DNA of 64,000 nucleotides from Rhodeus uyekii. Its lineage: Eukaryota; Chordata; Actinopteri; Cypriniformes; Acheilognathidae. The first letter of the stretch is position 1. Each line of letters begins with the position of its first letter. Below the pieces are notes generated by a model. The model made no database searches. It was not told where the DNA came from and saw nothing but the letters and a program-made list of their open reading frames with translations. Shown here piece by piece: positions 10,861 to 23,480 of the stretch. The stretch is from assembly GCA_037043235.1 (NCBI GenBank), contig JAWRVZ010000014.1:2418001-2482000 (forward strand), written 5' to 3'. Both the position numbers and the translations under genes were made by a program.

Positions 10861-13140
10861 ACGTCTCGGTTACATATGTAACATTTGGTTCCCAAAGAGG
10901 GAATGAGACGCTGCATTGAAACGCTGTGGAAAAGCCTCTGCGTGACTACGTCAAGAAGCACGTGTGAATTCAGCCCAATGGTGTGACAGAATATAATAGA
11001 CAGGGGACATCATCAAAGCATACAGCGCCAGCTTCTGATAGGCTGAAGGCTGAAGATGCATGCAGGAAGTATGGCAGGGGAATGCAGTGTCTTGTTTCCT
11101 CTTCAGGGAACCAATGTTACATACGTAACCAAAACGTTCCCCTTGAACTGCATCAGAACACTGGGAGTGTTCTATACCCACGCTACTCTGTGTGAAATCG
11201 TTTCCACACACTAGAATCGAAGCACCTGGGAGTAGAACTCAAGTAAGGTCATAAAACCTGATGAATGTGTATGGTGAGGACCAACCTGCAACATCACAAA
11301 CATCCTGGAAAGACATAATTAAGTGTGATGACCTTTTCTACCCACTTTGTTTGCTTATTGTTTGCTCAGATGCAGGGGATCCTTTATTGGGTGACAAAAA
11401 CAAACAAACAGTTTGTCAGACTTTCTCCACAGTGTAGCTATGTGGACATATGCATCTAAAGCCCTTACTGGGAAGATCAGATTTAGTTTTGCTAGGTCAG
11501 ATTATGAAAGGGAGGAGGACAGGAGGCCTGCAGCACAACTGGTCTTAGTAGGAACCTTTTTGAACATAGCCCGGTCTGGGGTGAAGAAAGGCCTTCATCC
11601 TGCCAGGCACAAATTCCAGACACCAGGAGATAAAGAAACACACTAAACACAAAGGAGATACCAAGAGGGCTTTGATGTCTCCAATCAAAAAAGGAGAAAT
11701 ACATTTTTTTTTAAGTGATAAACTTCTCAGGAACCTCCTAAATAGACTCAAAGGGGGTCAGCTGAAGGCCTTCCAGTTCTATGGATATATCCCAAGATGG
11801 TACTCCCAAGATGGAGAAAACAGGTTACTAGCGGGTGTCTCAACAAGGAAGCACCAATCCGAGAAGTGTGGTTAGGGCTAGGGTTGCCACATACACCTTC
11901 AGGGTGGAGGGGGACAGCCCTGTGGAGAATCGCGCCTGCAGGAGCTCTGCACCCACTAGGCAGTTAACTGGATTCAGCTGAAGATTCCCACACCATGATG
12001 TGAATAATCTCTGCTTCAAGGCATAGAGTTTACTTGTGAAGGGAGCTCTGGAGTGCAGGATGGTATCAGGGGGTGAAGGACTAGATCTCTCCTGGAGTTA
12101 GGGAGAAACAAAGTGGGCAATGAGTTTTTGTTTTTTGCTCGAATTCCTCTCATAGATGCTCCACCACCTCAGGGTGAAGTCTCCTCTCTCCAGGCTTTGG
12201 CTTGTGCCTTGACAGGATGTCCGCACCCTGATTTAAACAGCCCGACATGTAGACCGCTTGCAGCGATGGCAACTTTCCCTGGACCAACAGAAGGATCTGG
12301 TACAATGGATTCAATTATACAACAGGTGCAAACACTAGGTCGTCTTGGTTTATATAAGAGACCACCGATGTGTTGTCCGTGTAGATCATGCACAGCAGGT
12401 TACCCCTTGGTTTTGAGCCACCACTACAAAGGTCTCATGTACATCAGGCCACAATGTTTCTGAAAATGCTTGACAGTAAGTGACTGACCTAGCTTTAACT
12501 CATTCAAGGTTGAGAGCATCAAGGTGATACGAGCAGGAGACAGATATGCCTTCATCGTCACCAAATCCCATATTACGTCTAGAAAAGTGTTCATCTTGAG
12601 CGGGCGACAGCATATTCTTCTTGGCATCCAACCTTAGCCCCAATTTTCTCATGTGAGCGAGAACGACATCGCAATGTGCCATGTGCTCTGATTGTGCTAG
12701 AATTAGAATCTTAATTTAGATTGTGGATGCCCTGGAATCGAAGTGGAGCCAGAGCTGCATCCACACACTTCATGAAAGTGATCAGAGCCTGCTCGGGAAC
12801 TACTATTGTGTGTACCTACCCCCCCTACTACCTCCCCCCCCCCCAAACAATCTTGCGCTTACCCATCATCCATCTCGCTCGCACCCCCCGTCAACAATCT
12901 CGAGCGGGCACCGGTCCGCGGCAAAATTGTCACACGTTTACCGGTCCGCGGCACAAAAAAGGTTGGGGACCACTGGTATAAAGGACCCAAAGAGACATAT
13001 TTGGCAGTAGTCTACACTGATAAATACTGGTCACTGGGAACCCCTCCGCCCCGAAGCACGCGAGGTTGGCAGAACGGCCCCCTGAGGGTACCAAGGGGAG
13101 ATGGGCACCGTAGAAAGTGGTGGGAACTGTTTGTAGTATA
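10861..13140 (-). mobile_element. Degenerate DIRS-type (tyrosine recombinase) retrotransposon
   Basis: A minus-strand DIRS relic. From high to low coordinates: a reverse transcriptase tail (HMRKLGLRLDAKKNMLSPAQ near 12600-12660, then AYLSPARI and SLTVKHFQKHCGLMYMRP at 12424-12560); an RNase H segment with TDNTSVVSYIN near 12360-12400 and, out of frame, a CLN.GADILSRH-like block near 12190-12250; and tyrosine-recombinase text ending STGLSPSTLKVYVATLA near 11875-11935. The plus-strand left end (10861-11160) carries the terminal unit with inverted pieces such as GGTTCCC..GAGACGCTGC. Many frameshifts and stops; not functional. Its upstream part (gag, most of RT) is missing, and a hAT fragment lies near 12895-12975. 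Confidence 0.75.
12895..12975 (-). repeat. hAT element terminal fragment
   Basis: Ends in GGTTGGGGACCACTG, the reversed terminal repeat CAGTGGTCCCCAACC typical of hAT elements, preceded by two CCGGTCCGCGGCA blocks. The partner end is missing. Confidence 0.55.
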
Positions 13141-15852
13141 GAATTGTAGTATACATTTTATAACATGTTAATCCAACTGCATAGGCTTCATTTTCCTAGA
13201 GACTAATATAATTTATTTATATTAATAGAGATTAATTTATTATCTAAATATAGATACTTTCACTTGAGTGAAAATGTCTGAAACCGCAGTGAGCCTGTGT
13301 GTTACATGCTAATTCAAGAATAACACACATTTTAATGAAAGGGTAGGAAGGGGATTAATTTAATTAACTAGGAAGCAGAACAGCTGGTTCAGAACACAGC
13401 AAAAAGATGATATTGTAGAACATTATTTTGCTTCAAAAAAAGCTATCCAGGATGATACAGCTGTTAAATTTTGTTCTAAATTAAGTCCAGGGACAAAATG
13501 AGCATTTCAAGACATAGTTCCATGTGACATTGTATACTGTGAATATTGTTGGCTCTGTCACAAATTTCTTATCCTTCTCTGTAGCAAGTCACATATTGTC
13601 TGTTAAATTCAAATAAAATGTCTATGTGAATGTCTTTTTTAAATGTTTTCCATTTAGTAAAATTAGCTAGTTGTTGTTAGCATTACTTGAGATTTTATTT
13701 CACGTACAATATTAATTGCACAAAAAAGCGACAGAGCTTTAAACGTATGTTGACAAGATGCCAAAAAAATGATTACTACCACAAGGATGTAGGTTTAATT
13801 ATTTAAATGAAGCTATATTACCATAATCTTAATTATAATGGTTTATATATAAAATATATCTATATTTTTTTTTAAATCACAGCAGCATCTAAAACCCTTT
13901 TGAATAATAATTTGTCATAAAATAAAATGTGAGTCTTCAAATAATTTTAACCACAGACCGTACTCATAAAAATTGAAAACAGGCATTCTAAAAACCCATA
14001 GGAAATTAAGAAAGGATCCCATAGCAAAGTAGCTTTTAGCATTTGCATACAAATTAATGTCATGACTAAATAGCTATATTACAGATAATATAATTTAAGA
14101 GGGAGAAGTCAGATATGACATACATAAAGATACTACAGAGGTCATATCCCCACAGATATATTAGGTGACCAACACATTTGCAACACCGTAGTTCAATCAA
14201 TCCTGCAAGCAAGCTGGGAGTTTCTGCACATGTTTGCCGTACATCTGCCCTACCAATTGATTCACTTACGTGCGCTAATACAGTGCCTAATAAGAGTCCA
14301 TTACAGTGGCCAAAAATAGACAGAGGACGCAAGACCAGAGTCTATCATTTAGACAAAAAATATGGACTGTACTGAGGCCACATCCAGAGAGAGAGAGAGA
14401 TAGAGGAAGAGAGAAGTGATGGAAATAGAGGCAAATAGAGGATGACAGAGAGAGACATCCTGCCTTCTCCAAATCCTCTTTAGATGTATTTTCCATAGTA
14501 ACTGCATAGCTATTTGGATTTACGTGTGTTATCTACATTTCCACTGGCTAGAGCTAGTATGTGTGTTTCCGACAGAAAAGTGACTTGTAAAAGTGACTTT
14601 TTATAAAAGCTGTGTTTCATACGTGGCCATACTATACCATACCTTTTTTTACTTTACCTTTAAGACTTCTATATGTAGTTAATTCTGTTCTGATTAGCTA
14701 AGTCTACCAACAATTTGCTGAACATTACCTAGTCACATGTTCATGTTGTGCTAGTTCTATAAAGGATAATTCACAGTCTGCTCACTACTGTTGCAAAATA
14801 AAACCCAGGTGATCTTGTGACATCCTGAAGTAGTTTATTTTGCTATAATGACTGGGTAACTGTACATTATCCTGCTAATTACATGGCTAGTTAGCAAGTA
14901 AATAGATGAAGATTTCCCATGAAATGTTGATGGGTTGAAATTATTGTTAAAGTATTACGAGAAACTAGCAAAAAGTTGGAGATGTGAAAAAAATAAAATA
15001 AATAAATAACGGACTTTGACAACAGAATGCTCTGATTGAGTAATCATAATCTAGTATTCCGGATAGACATGCAACAAGACATTATAACAATTATGTGATC
15101 TGTTTTTGCAGATTAATTTCAATAAATGGTTTTAATTGGGTTTGAATGGGATATTTGTATTGCATTTGCAACACAACATAAATATAGTTTTTCATTTTAA
15201 AACAACAATGAGCCTGTTTTCCATTACATGTCACCTTTAAATAAACTACTGCATTTTGTTGGTCACCACAACATTATGAAATACGAGTGATTCTTAGGCA
15301 ATGCGGTTTAACTGGCTACTGATCTTGCATAATTTTAGTTGTAGTCTAAACATAACAAGGTGCTGCTTACAAGGTTCACATAATACATACGTCTACTTTA
15401 GAAACATAAATAGTGCTGCATGAGTCTAATCTTTAGGACGGATGATTATATAAACAGCAGACACACACACATACAAACACAACAAATATTCATTCTGGTC
15501 TGAATGACACCTTTATGCACTGAAGCAAAGGTAGGAGTGCAGAGTCACACACTGTCTGGAGCTGATTTATTTCAGGCCATCACTTTCTAAACAAGACATT
15601 TATACACATTGCCGCTTATTATACTTCACTCTAACTGCTCTTGTAGGTGGATCATTTAAAAAAAAGAAGAAAAAAACTGTTTGTGTTTCACAACTGAGAC
15701 AAATTCTACTGAGCCATAAACTGTTGTTTTATATACTCCATTATTCTGTTGTCTATATGATAAGACTTGGTCACACTGCTTGATAACATTCAGTGAATTA
15801 AAAGGGGGCTTTGGGCTTACTTGTGTCTCTTGTGGCCAGTTTCAAATTGGTC
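13141..15852. other. Unannotated intronic stretch
   Basis: AT-rich. A short GA-rich run lies near 14388-14460. Nothing else recognised; small frames here are chance. Confidence 0.5.
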
Positions 15853-15931
<79 letters not shown>

Positions 15932-15934
15932 TTT
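15853..15934 (+). repeat. (CTTT)n microsatellite
   Basis: About 20 uninterrupted CTTT units. The repeated FLSF or KKER frames across it are artefacts. Confidence 0.97.
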
Positions 15935-16462
15935 ACAATGGAAAACAAGTGCTACCAAGATTAGCTGTAGTGTGTAAACTTTTATGGCCACTCTAAAATC
16001 TAACCAAGGTGGAGGGTTACAGCCTGTCAAAGACAATTTTCCACTTACGGGTAAGTGGTGGCGAGAGCATGTGTCTGTATGGTGTGTGTGCAGTTTAATG
16101 TGGTAATTGTTCAAAGTTATCCTTTTATTTTCAGTCTTAGTTTAGTCATGATGCAAGAAGCAAAGGAGGTGGGGTGGAGACAAAGAAAGGTAATAAAAAA
16201 GCTCTTTGTACTTCGCGTGGAAATTTTTTTCTGCAAAGCGTTAACCCTAATTGAATTCATCTACACTATATAAAAAAGTCAAACATATATATATGTTTGA
16301 AGTAAAATAAAGTCTTCCAACTTCAAATGTTTAATTCAATATATTTCTCGCAGATTCTTCGTAATTTTTAATTTCCAAATGAAAATGGTTTCTACACCAT
16401 TTTTTAAATAGTGTATAGGAAAGGTGCAGAAATTAGCAGTTTAACCAGAACGGCTTGTAAGG
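15935..16462. other. Unannotated intronic stretch
   Basis: Sequence between the CTTT microsatellite and an LTR fragment. Nothing recognised. Confidence 0.5.
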
Positions 16463-16870
16463 ATTCTGTCACTTCGGTCTTGTTTTCTAGTGTTTCTGTG
16501 ACAGAGCTCTGACACTGCCCTATTGTTGTGTCTTTGAGTAGCGCATTCTCCTTTCTGTGATGTGTTTTGTGTGCAGGGCATGGTGTTTGTAACTCGACAC
16601 TTCGGTCAGTTTCGGTTTTGTGTCGTGATTTGGAAATTCATACTCTGTGTGTTTTTCTTATGTTGTTAGCACACAAGACAAGTGTTTGTTCGCGCTCATG
16701 TGCTTTGTCATATTATGTAAGTGCGTGTGGTTCGTGATCGCTCGGGCTGGACGCGCTCTTGTCTAAGTGTGTTGTTGTGTAGCACGCGGTTCATGTTTAT
16801 ATCGGTCCTCCTCTCATCCCTTACCTCAACCCTGTCACTGCTCTCCTGTTCTCCTGGCTGATATTTCTTT
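16463..16870 (+). repeat. LTR fragment, plus orientation (family C)
   Basis: Shares CTGTCACTTCGGTCTTGTTT near its start and several later blocks (TTGTGTCTTTGAGT, GCACTCTCC-like) with the reversed LTR at 9430-9885. TA/CT-rich end near 16870. The first few bases of the family start are missing. Confidence 0.5.
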
Positions 16871-17390
16871 ACATGTTATACAATATTATTTTTCTACATC
16901 TCCCCACAATTCAAAGGAGTAAGGGAGATCTTTAACCTCTGATAACCTTCACCCTGGAGACCTGTCTACACAGAGTTGGTTCTCAAGGGGAACCAAGGTA
17001 CCAGGCAGTAGGGGATGTCCTGGGCAGCGCCGGGGGAAACAGGGGCCAGACAATCGAAGATGTCCAGGGCAGCACTGGGGGCCCTGGTTTCCCCCAGAGG
17101 CTCCACCTCCTTTGCCCCACTTGCCCTCAAGGTGCCACTCTACGTCCGGTAGTTGGACTCGGGAGCGTGAACTGTTTGGATTGGGGCTTGAAGCTCTTCA
17201 GACACCTCATCATAGCTTCCATCCAGCTTAAACCTGTGAGGTCTGGAATGTCCCCAGAGAAGTGGTGGAAAGCTCCGATCCAGACAAACGACGGGAAGTC
17301 CCGGTGGCCTTGGGGAATGGTCAACAGTTGACATTCATATTCCATTTTACTGCTGAAGTCTTATTGGGCGACAAACCCGGTCGATCGCTC
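16871..17390. other. GC-richer stretch of unknown origin
   Basis: Contains GGGGATGTCCTGGGCAGCGC and a near repeat (GATGTCCAGGGCAGCACTGG) about 60 bp on, so it may be part of an LTR element interior. Frames on both strands (for example 17127-17345 minus, 17262-17450 plus) show no domain I know. Position next to a reversed LTR (17391-17760) suggests retroelement debris. Confidence 0.3.
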
Positions 17391-17760
17391 TGTCACCGGA
17401 ACAGAGCGTGTGTGATGCAGAGAATACGAGGAGACGAAAGTTTCAACTGAAAAGGCTTTATTCCAAAAACACGAAAAACAAAAGTCTATAACTGTAAACA
17501 TAAACAGCACTAGTTGTGCAAAAAACTAGGAGACTCTAGGAACAAGGAGCAACACGGAGAAACCAGGAAGGCTGCATCCACACAAGAAAACAACATGAAA
17601 CAGTTATATCCAACAGTTACAACGATCGACAAAGACAAGGGAACACAGGAGGGTATTTATAACAAACACGGGATGGGAACCAGCTGATGAGACTTAGGTA
17701 GTGATTAGACACGGACAGGTGCGTAAAGCACCTGGAAGATACATAAAAAAGGGAATGCCT
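17391..17760 (-). repeat. LTR fragment, minus orientation (family B)
   Basis: Begins TGTCACCGGAACAGAGCGTG, then GATGCAGAGAATACGAGGAG, and holds a reversed polyadenylation signal (TTTATT). It lines up with the elements at 25036 and 34212, but its distal part is missing. Confidence 0.55.
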
Positions 17761-18429
17761 TGCAAGCCTGAGGATGGCTCATTTGAGAGAGGATGTGTAT
17801 AATCCTTGCAGTGCAGCTAGTGACCTGTCTATAGTGGAATGACTTTGGTGCAATAATAGGGTATACAGAGATTCTTAGATTTTTGCAGTATCAACTGGAT
17901 CAGTGCAAAGCAGAAAGTACAATCAATTTCAGTAAATCATGGGTGAGTGGATGGCCAGCCAATAGGCTGACATTCCTTGGTATGTCAGTTTCTCAAGGGA
18001 ACTTGTTGCTGAGTAAAATTATGTGCTTGTGGCAGCCTGAACTTTTTCAGTTTACAACCTCTGTTGGGCCTTTTTCTCAATGGAGTCAATGTGAATGTCC
18101 CACTTCAAGTACTGAGAGAAGGTGTTGGCCAGGAATCTGAATGACTCCACTGCTGCCACAGTGCTATCCATGTTGCTGAGTGGGAGGTGTACACAATTAT
18201 CTACACAATTATCTACATAATTTTGAATGTGTTCAGCTCTAGGGTATTACGACTTCACCAGCGAACCATCTGCTCAAACTCTTGTCTGCAAGAAGGCTCT
18301 GTAAATACTCTTGATAAAAGAGGCGGAGCAAGAACAGGGATTTTAACTGTACTTGGCAAGATGTGAACTTTGAATTGTAACAGTACTTAGGCAGCAACTG
18401 ATGACGTTTCAAAAGTACATAAGGCAAGA
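17761..18429. other. Possible retroelement coding remnant
   Basis: A plus-strand frame around 17883-18140 contains STINFSKSWVSGW followed by RLTFLGMSVS, reminiscent of the 'N.SKSE..FLG' part of LINE reverse transcriptases. It is short, isolated and unproven. The rest of the stretch is plain. Confidence 0.25.
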
Positions 18430-19550
18430 TAAAAATTCATGTTTAGAAATGCCTATTATGTCCCGACCATCCCAAATGATTTTTTTCCCCACAATTCGAG
18501 TTAATGTCCCGTGCATTTAACGTGTAAAAATACACACTGTAAACTGTGTAAATACATCACACTGTGCTGTATTGGAAAAGCCTTCAGCTTGTCACGTGTA
18601 GTACACGCCAAGCTATTGGACTTGAACAAAGTCAGGTGACCCAACATAGTATATAAGTATCTCTATAAGTAACACTTAGAGGAGTGAAAGGAGTGAAAAA
18701 AATACATCAAAGACGTTTAAGAGAAAAGTCTTTTTTTTTCCTTTGTATTGGATTGGTGTATGGTCAATCAGCTTTTGAGGGATCTGATTATCCTCACTGC
18801 GAGCGTTTTACTATAAGCTCCACTTCCGCAACACTCCTTTTCAGCTTCGAGACAAACCTTTAATGGACATTGTTGTTCCTCTTGCTCGGTTTACAGACCC
18901 CATAAGTGCTGTTCTGATTTTGGAAGTTAGCTCTTTGGGTTTTTTTTTCCACTCCAGAAGCACACCTGCATTCAGGGGGTCTCTAGTGGATGCGTGGCTG
19001 TGGTCTTAGATTTCAGGTCCACAATAAATAGGTCTTAAGAAACATTGAGCAGACAGGGATTTATCTTTCCTCCCCTGGACAATCTTTCACCCCGGAGATG
19101 TGGAATCTGTGCTTGGCAATTCAAAATCATATGGCACCTGAGAGGTACCAGTTCATAGATTATGTGCTCTCAACTGATGTTATTGATACCTTCCTTAATG
19201 CTAGAGCTCCCTCTACTAGAAAACTATACTTCTAGTTCTAGAAGTACTAGAACTATACTCTACTCCTCTGTGACTTCATCAGACAGAAATTAATCTGGTG
19301 AGTTGAAGACTTACTTATAAGGTGCTACTTAGAGAGATGATTACGCACAACGTTGCATCCCCTTACTTCATCCTAGGCTGATGGCTTGGCATGTCCTACA
19401 GACACCTACAGCTCACACTGATGTTGTTCCCACTGTGTCAACACCATGATGCACAGTATCATTGCCATTCTCAGGGAACCAGATGGTATACATAACCCAG
19501 AGACAATTGTTCTGCATTACTATTGAAGAGGTTCAAATCCTCTTATAACA
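18430..19550 (+). mobile_element. DIRS-type retrotransposon fragment, plus orientation
   Basis: Contains a terminal unit (GAAAAGCCTTCAGCTTGTCA near 18575, with CACGTGTAGTACACGC and ATCTCTATAAGTAACA) that recurs at 39850-39970. Coding text at about 19135-19230 reads PERYQFIDYVLS, then DVIDTFLNARAPSTRKLY, the N-terminus of a DIRS tyrosine recombinase. It ends with a CTCAGGGAACCAGATGGTAT terminal piece near 19475. Heavily decayed. Confidence 0.6.
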
Positions 19551-22189
19551 CTTAAAATCTCTGACAACTGCTACAGGCAACCTTCATGGCCACCTGTGTG
19601 CTCTGAGCCTTGCTCTCTATTATCAGTTCATAGAAAGTAATATTCATAAACTAGTGCAAAAAGTGTTAGTGTGGATTTGGCTTCATTCCTTTTTTTTAAG
19701 TTGCTCAGTGCTCAACTTGGTGTACAAAAAAAAAAACACACTCAAAGAAATCTTCACAAGCAAGTACATGCATAATTTAGTAAGGCTTAGTCTTCATAAA
19801 TTCCTGACTGCAGGCAGAAGAATACTTTCCCTGCACCGGAGTGGCTATTATTTGGTTTCTGTTAAATCACTGACAAAAAGGTTACAACGTTAATAAAGTA
19901 ATGACAGCAGCACTGATTCTTCACTACATCCATTATAGTTATCGGGATCTTCCAGGGCCCAGCATTTCATCTTTAGGATGAATGCATTTCATAACATTCT
20001 CATTGAGAGCCACAGCAAACAGTGTGGAAATGGGATGCATCATTACGCAAGAAGTCCAATGAAGAGAGCAAATACTTAATAGAACATTTGTCTTCTCTAT
20101 TTCCCGACTGATCCTAGACCAGTGTTTTTGAACTACTTATTTATTTATAAGTGTTATATGGAAAAGTTTTAAACTGTTCCCAGTACAGAGATTAGGATGA
20201 GTGGAAATTGTGTTAAATGAAGGGTGTTTATGTTTTGTCAGCCTAATGTATCACTGTAACTAAAGGGATATAAAAGGAAGAAGGGAGTACAAGAGAGCTG
20301 GGCAAACAGGCTTTGAAAACTGTTATCAGCCCGAGGCCACAACGCACACAAATTCAAACCCACACAGACATAGAAGATACAAAGCTCACCTTCAACATAA
20401 TCATTTCACATTGTGTATCAGTGTGTGTGAACTAGCACAACAACAAAAACAAAACAAGGGTGGCAGTAGCCTGCTAGAAACCAAGGCACTGCCTCTCCAT
20501 GCACCTAATGGATAATTCCAGAACCTGCAGTGCAAATAACCCTGACATGTACAGATGTCTTCAAATATGAGCCCACCTACTGGACCTTGCTCTGGTTTCC
20601 TAATCATTCTGAATTGCAGAGGAAGAAATAATGAGCAGTAATATCTGTCAGGAGCATTATCTGTTCTAAAATAAGTATCTAAGATAAGATGCTAATCACA
20701 TGCAGTTTTTAGAGCTGATATCCAAAAGTGCAAAAAAACCAATATATTCACAATCAGAGAAATACAATTTTGAGGCCTATTTCAACAAGCCAATGCCAGA
20801 AGCATCCTATTTAAAATTCCTATTTTGCATCTGTATGTTTGCATGTCCACCATAATGGAAAGGTCAAGGTCACCCCACCAATTGTGAAATGACAGATTTT
20901 TCTTTTTACCGAATTTGGCAAACAACAATGTGTATTGCTAATAGTACAACTGTAAAATGAATCTGTTTATTATTAAAGTATTCTTACAGTTTATATAGGT
21001 CATAACAGTTTATCCTGAATGTTTAACATGGCGATAGAGCAAAGAAATGGTAGTAATGATCCGAAACAAAACAGGGTTTCTTTAAAAGGTTAAAAAACCA
21101 TCAATGTAAGAATTTACCCCAAGAAATAATTTCTTTGCTTATTCATAAAACAATGATAAAAGTCAAAGCATGACAAAATCATTTAAAAGGTAATTCCATT
21201 ATGTTATTATTATTAGTATTATTGTTGTTGTTGTTAATGTTGTTTCAAGACCATATATCATTCTGTCTCATAGTGTTGTTGTGGATTTTTCTTACTGTGT
21301 GATTTTTGATATGTAATCTAAAATGATATGTTTGATATGTACATCTAAAAGTAGGTTTCAGTTCTCGAGACAGAAAAAGTGATGTAAATTAAGAATCAAA
21401 TAGTAAAGCACGCACATGTTAAACTGAAGTATACAGTATAGTTAACTATTTATATTAAATTATATATTGTTGAATTAATGTATAATTTGTCTATATAATT
21501 GTACATATCATTTATTAATTTCCTAATGTCGATCGAATAGTCCGTCTACAGTGAAAACTAGAATAATGTTGTTATAATCCACAGAGCAAAATGTGCTTGC
21601 AGTGCAGATTTTGTAGTTTTGTACCATCACAGCTCACTTGAGGACACAGTATAAGGGTCTGTGGCTGTTATAAAACATCCTTTACCATAACCACCTGCCT
21701 GAAAGAGTAAATGCAACCTGCTGATCTGGCACTAAAATATGAACAGAATTGACATCCATTGAACAAATGATTGCTGACTTGGGCTTCAATATTTAATCTG
21801 CTTACTCTGTCAAGGCTATCCTTTTTTCCTTCCTAAAGCCTTTTATTGTGTTGTTTGATTGTCTGATGCCAGAGTATGCAGCAGGCCAAGATAAGTGAAG
21901 AGCTTATAATTAAATGCACCAAGTCCCGCTGTAAACAGCATTTCTCCTGCTAGACAAAAAGCCACCTTGCACAGATTTCACAGTTAATGCTTTTTAACTG
22001 CTATACCAACATCAAACTATATAAATAGTGAAAACTCTGTCATTGCTTACTAAACCTTATGCCAGTGCAAACTCATATGATTTTTTTTTTCTTCCGAAAA
22101 ACAAAAAAATATATTTAAAGAATGTTCAGAAGTTTTTGTTCATACAATGAAAGACAATGGGATTCAAAAGTTTCAAGCTCTAAAAAGGA
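19551..22189. other. Unannotated intronic stretch
   Basis: AT-rich, low in recognisable repeats, with short ATT and GTT runs near 21200-21240. The block 21590-21970 is high-complexity and repeat-free and might be a conserved non-coding element, but this cannot be tested here. Confidence 0.45.
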
Positions 22190-23480
22190 CAGAATAAAAC
22201 ATCTATGTAACCATGGTTCCGTAAAAGCAAACAAGACACTGCATCAAATGATTGCATAATTTGATGGAACATCATAGGAAACTATAAAACACCCCCAAAC
22301 CATTGTAGAAATTAAACACAGCCTCAGTGGATCTTCACGAAGTGTGGAATATCTCATTTCAGCCAGTGCTATATGTTACACCATACAGCATTAACTTCTT
22401 ATAGGCTTCTTAATATGTTAACAAGACAATCCCTTTCAAGGGAACTCACACTGCATTTGATCTAAAATTTTAGCATTGGTGGCAATGCCCAGCTTTTGTT
22501 TCACACCAATGTAAGGAGCTCGTTGATGTTTGGGGCTACTCCTGCCAAGCAGCCCTACAGACCTGGGGGTGGTGAGGGAGAGACTTTTGAAACCACCACC
22601 AATTGTTTTTTTTTTTTGCTTCCAAAAATCAGTCCGTGACTGTTTTCACAGCATCACCGAACAGGCCAGAGAGTGGGGATTCCAAGAGAAAACTTTTGTC
22701 CTTCTCTTTTATACTAGAGATGTTCAACCACAGAGGACTCTCTGTGGCCACCAGGGCTTCTTGAACTAAGTCTGAATTAGTCCATTCACCCAGATCTCTC
22801 AGTAGGTTAGCCTGGTATGCCTGTTAAAATGCTTATTAAAATGTTAATTAATTATTAAAATGCTGTTCACTTGCCATTATATTGCGTTATATACATTTTT
22901 GGTTTAAACTTTCTAACAGAGATTTCTCTAGTTGAGACAGACAAGAACATTCAGGACACATTATTTCACACAGAGTGTTTGCTGAAGAAACAGAAGCTAA
23001 CTCTGTATAATTTGGGTGTGCCTTATAGTTTCCTGGTTGATGACATCACCTATGACTGTCACAGGTGGTGCAGGGAAGAAGGCATGATGAAGAAGAAGAA
23101 TGAATTAATTTACAGGCTTTATTTCCAAAAAGCAAGGTACAAGAGTAGCACTCAATACTACCAACCTTATACTGGCATGAAGAGACCAAGACTGAAAGAA
23201 AAACACAGGGTCGATATATACACAGAGAATAATTAGGGGATAGGACACAGCTGATGAGACTAACGAGGTGACTGATGACTAGACAGCTGAGTGGAGAAAC
23301 ACTAGGAGAGCACAGGAGGAACCAGGAAGTAATCAGAGACACGACATACACATAACAATGACGTTGCATCACGCCACTGGACTGATTTCATACGTGCTTC
23401 ACAATTCAATCATACAGAGACGTTCCCATAGTGTTTAGATGAAGAGCGAGTTCCCTTGAAAGGGAAGTAAAGCAATACGA
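22190..23480 (-). mobile_element. DIRS-type retrotransposon fragment, minus orientation
   Basis: Terminal pieces (CTATGTAACCATGGTTCCGT near 22203; GAGTTCCCTTGAAAGGGAAG near 23450) bracket minus-strand gag text: AYQANLLRDLGEW, a short gap, then EALVATESPLW near 22725-22825, matching the DIRS gag 'AYQADLL..' region. A solo LTR (23057-23357) has inserted near the far end. Confidence 0.6.
23057..23357 (-). mobile_element. Solo LTR (family A) with intact 5-bp duplication
   Basis: TGTCACAGG...ACATAACA, flanked on both sides by ATGAC (23052-23056 and 23358-23362). In minus-strand sense it begins TGTTATGTGTATGTCGTGTC, like the solo LTR at 47645. A reversed TTTATT lies near 23118. It interrupts the DIRS fragment, so it is younger than that fragment. 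It arose by recombination between the two LTRs of a full element. Confidence 0.85.

Noticed and set aside
15811..16114. Frames with repeated FLSF or KKER units
   Set aside because: Translation of a CTTT microsatellite.
19225..19262. Small palindrome around TTCTAGAAGTACTAGAA
   Set aside because: It interrupts DIRS recombinase text and looks like a local duplication with inversion; no sign of a functional hairpin or terminator.
22871..23236. 121-codon plus-strand frame and its 108-codon antisense partner
   Set aside because: They cross from DIRS terminal sequence into the solo LTR at 23057, so they cannot be a conserved gene.
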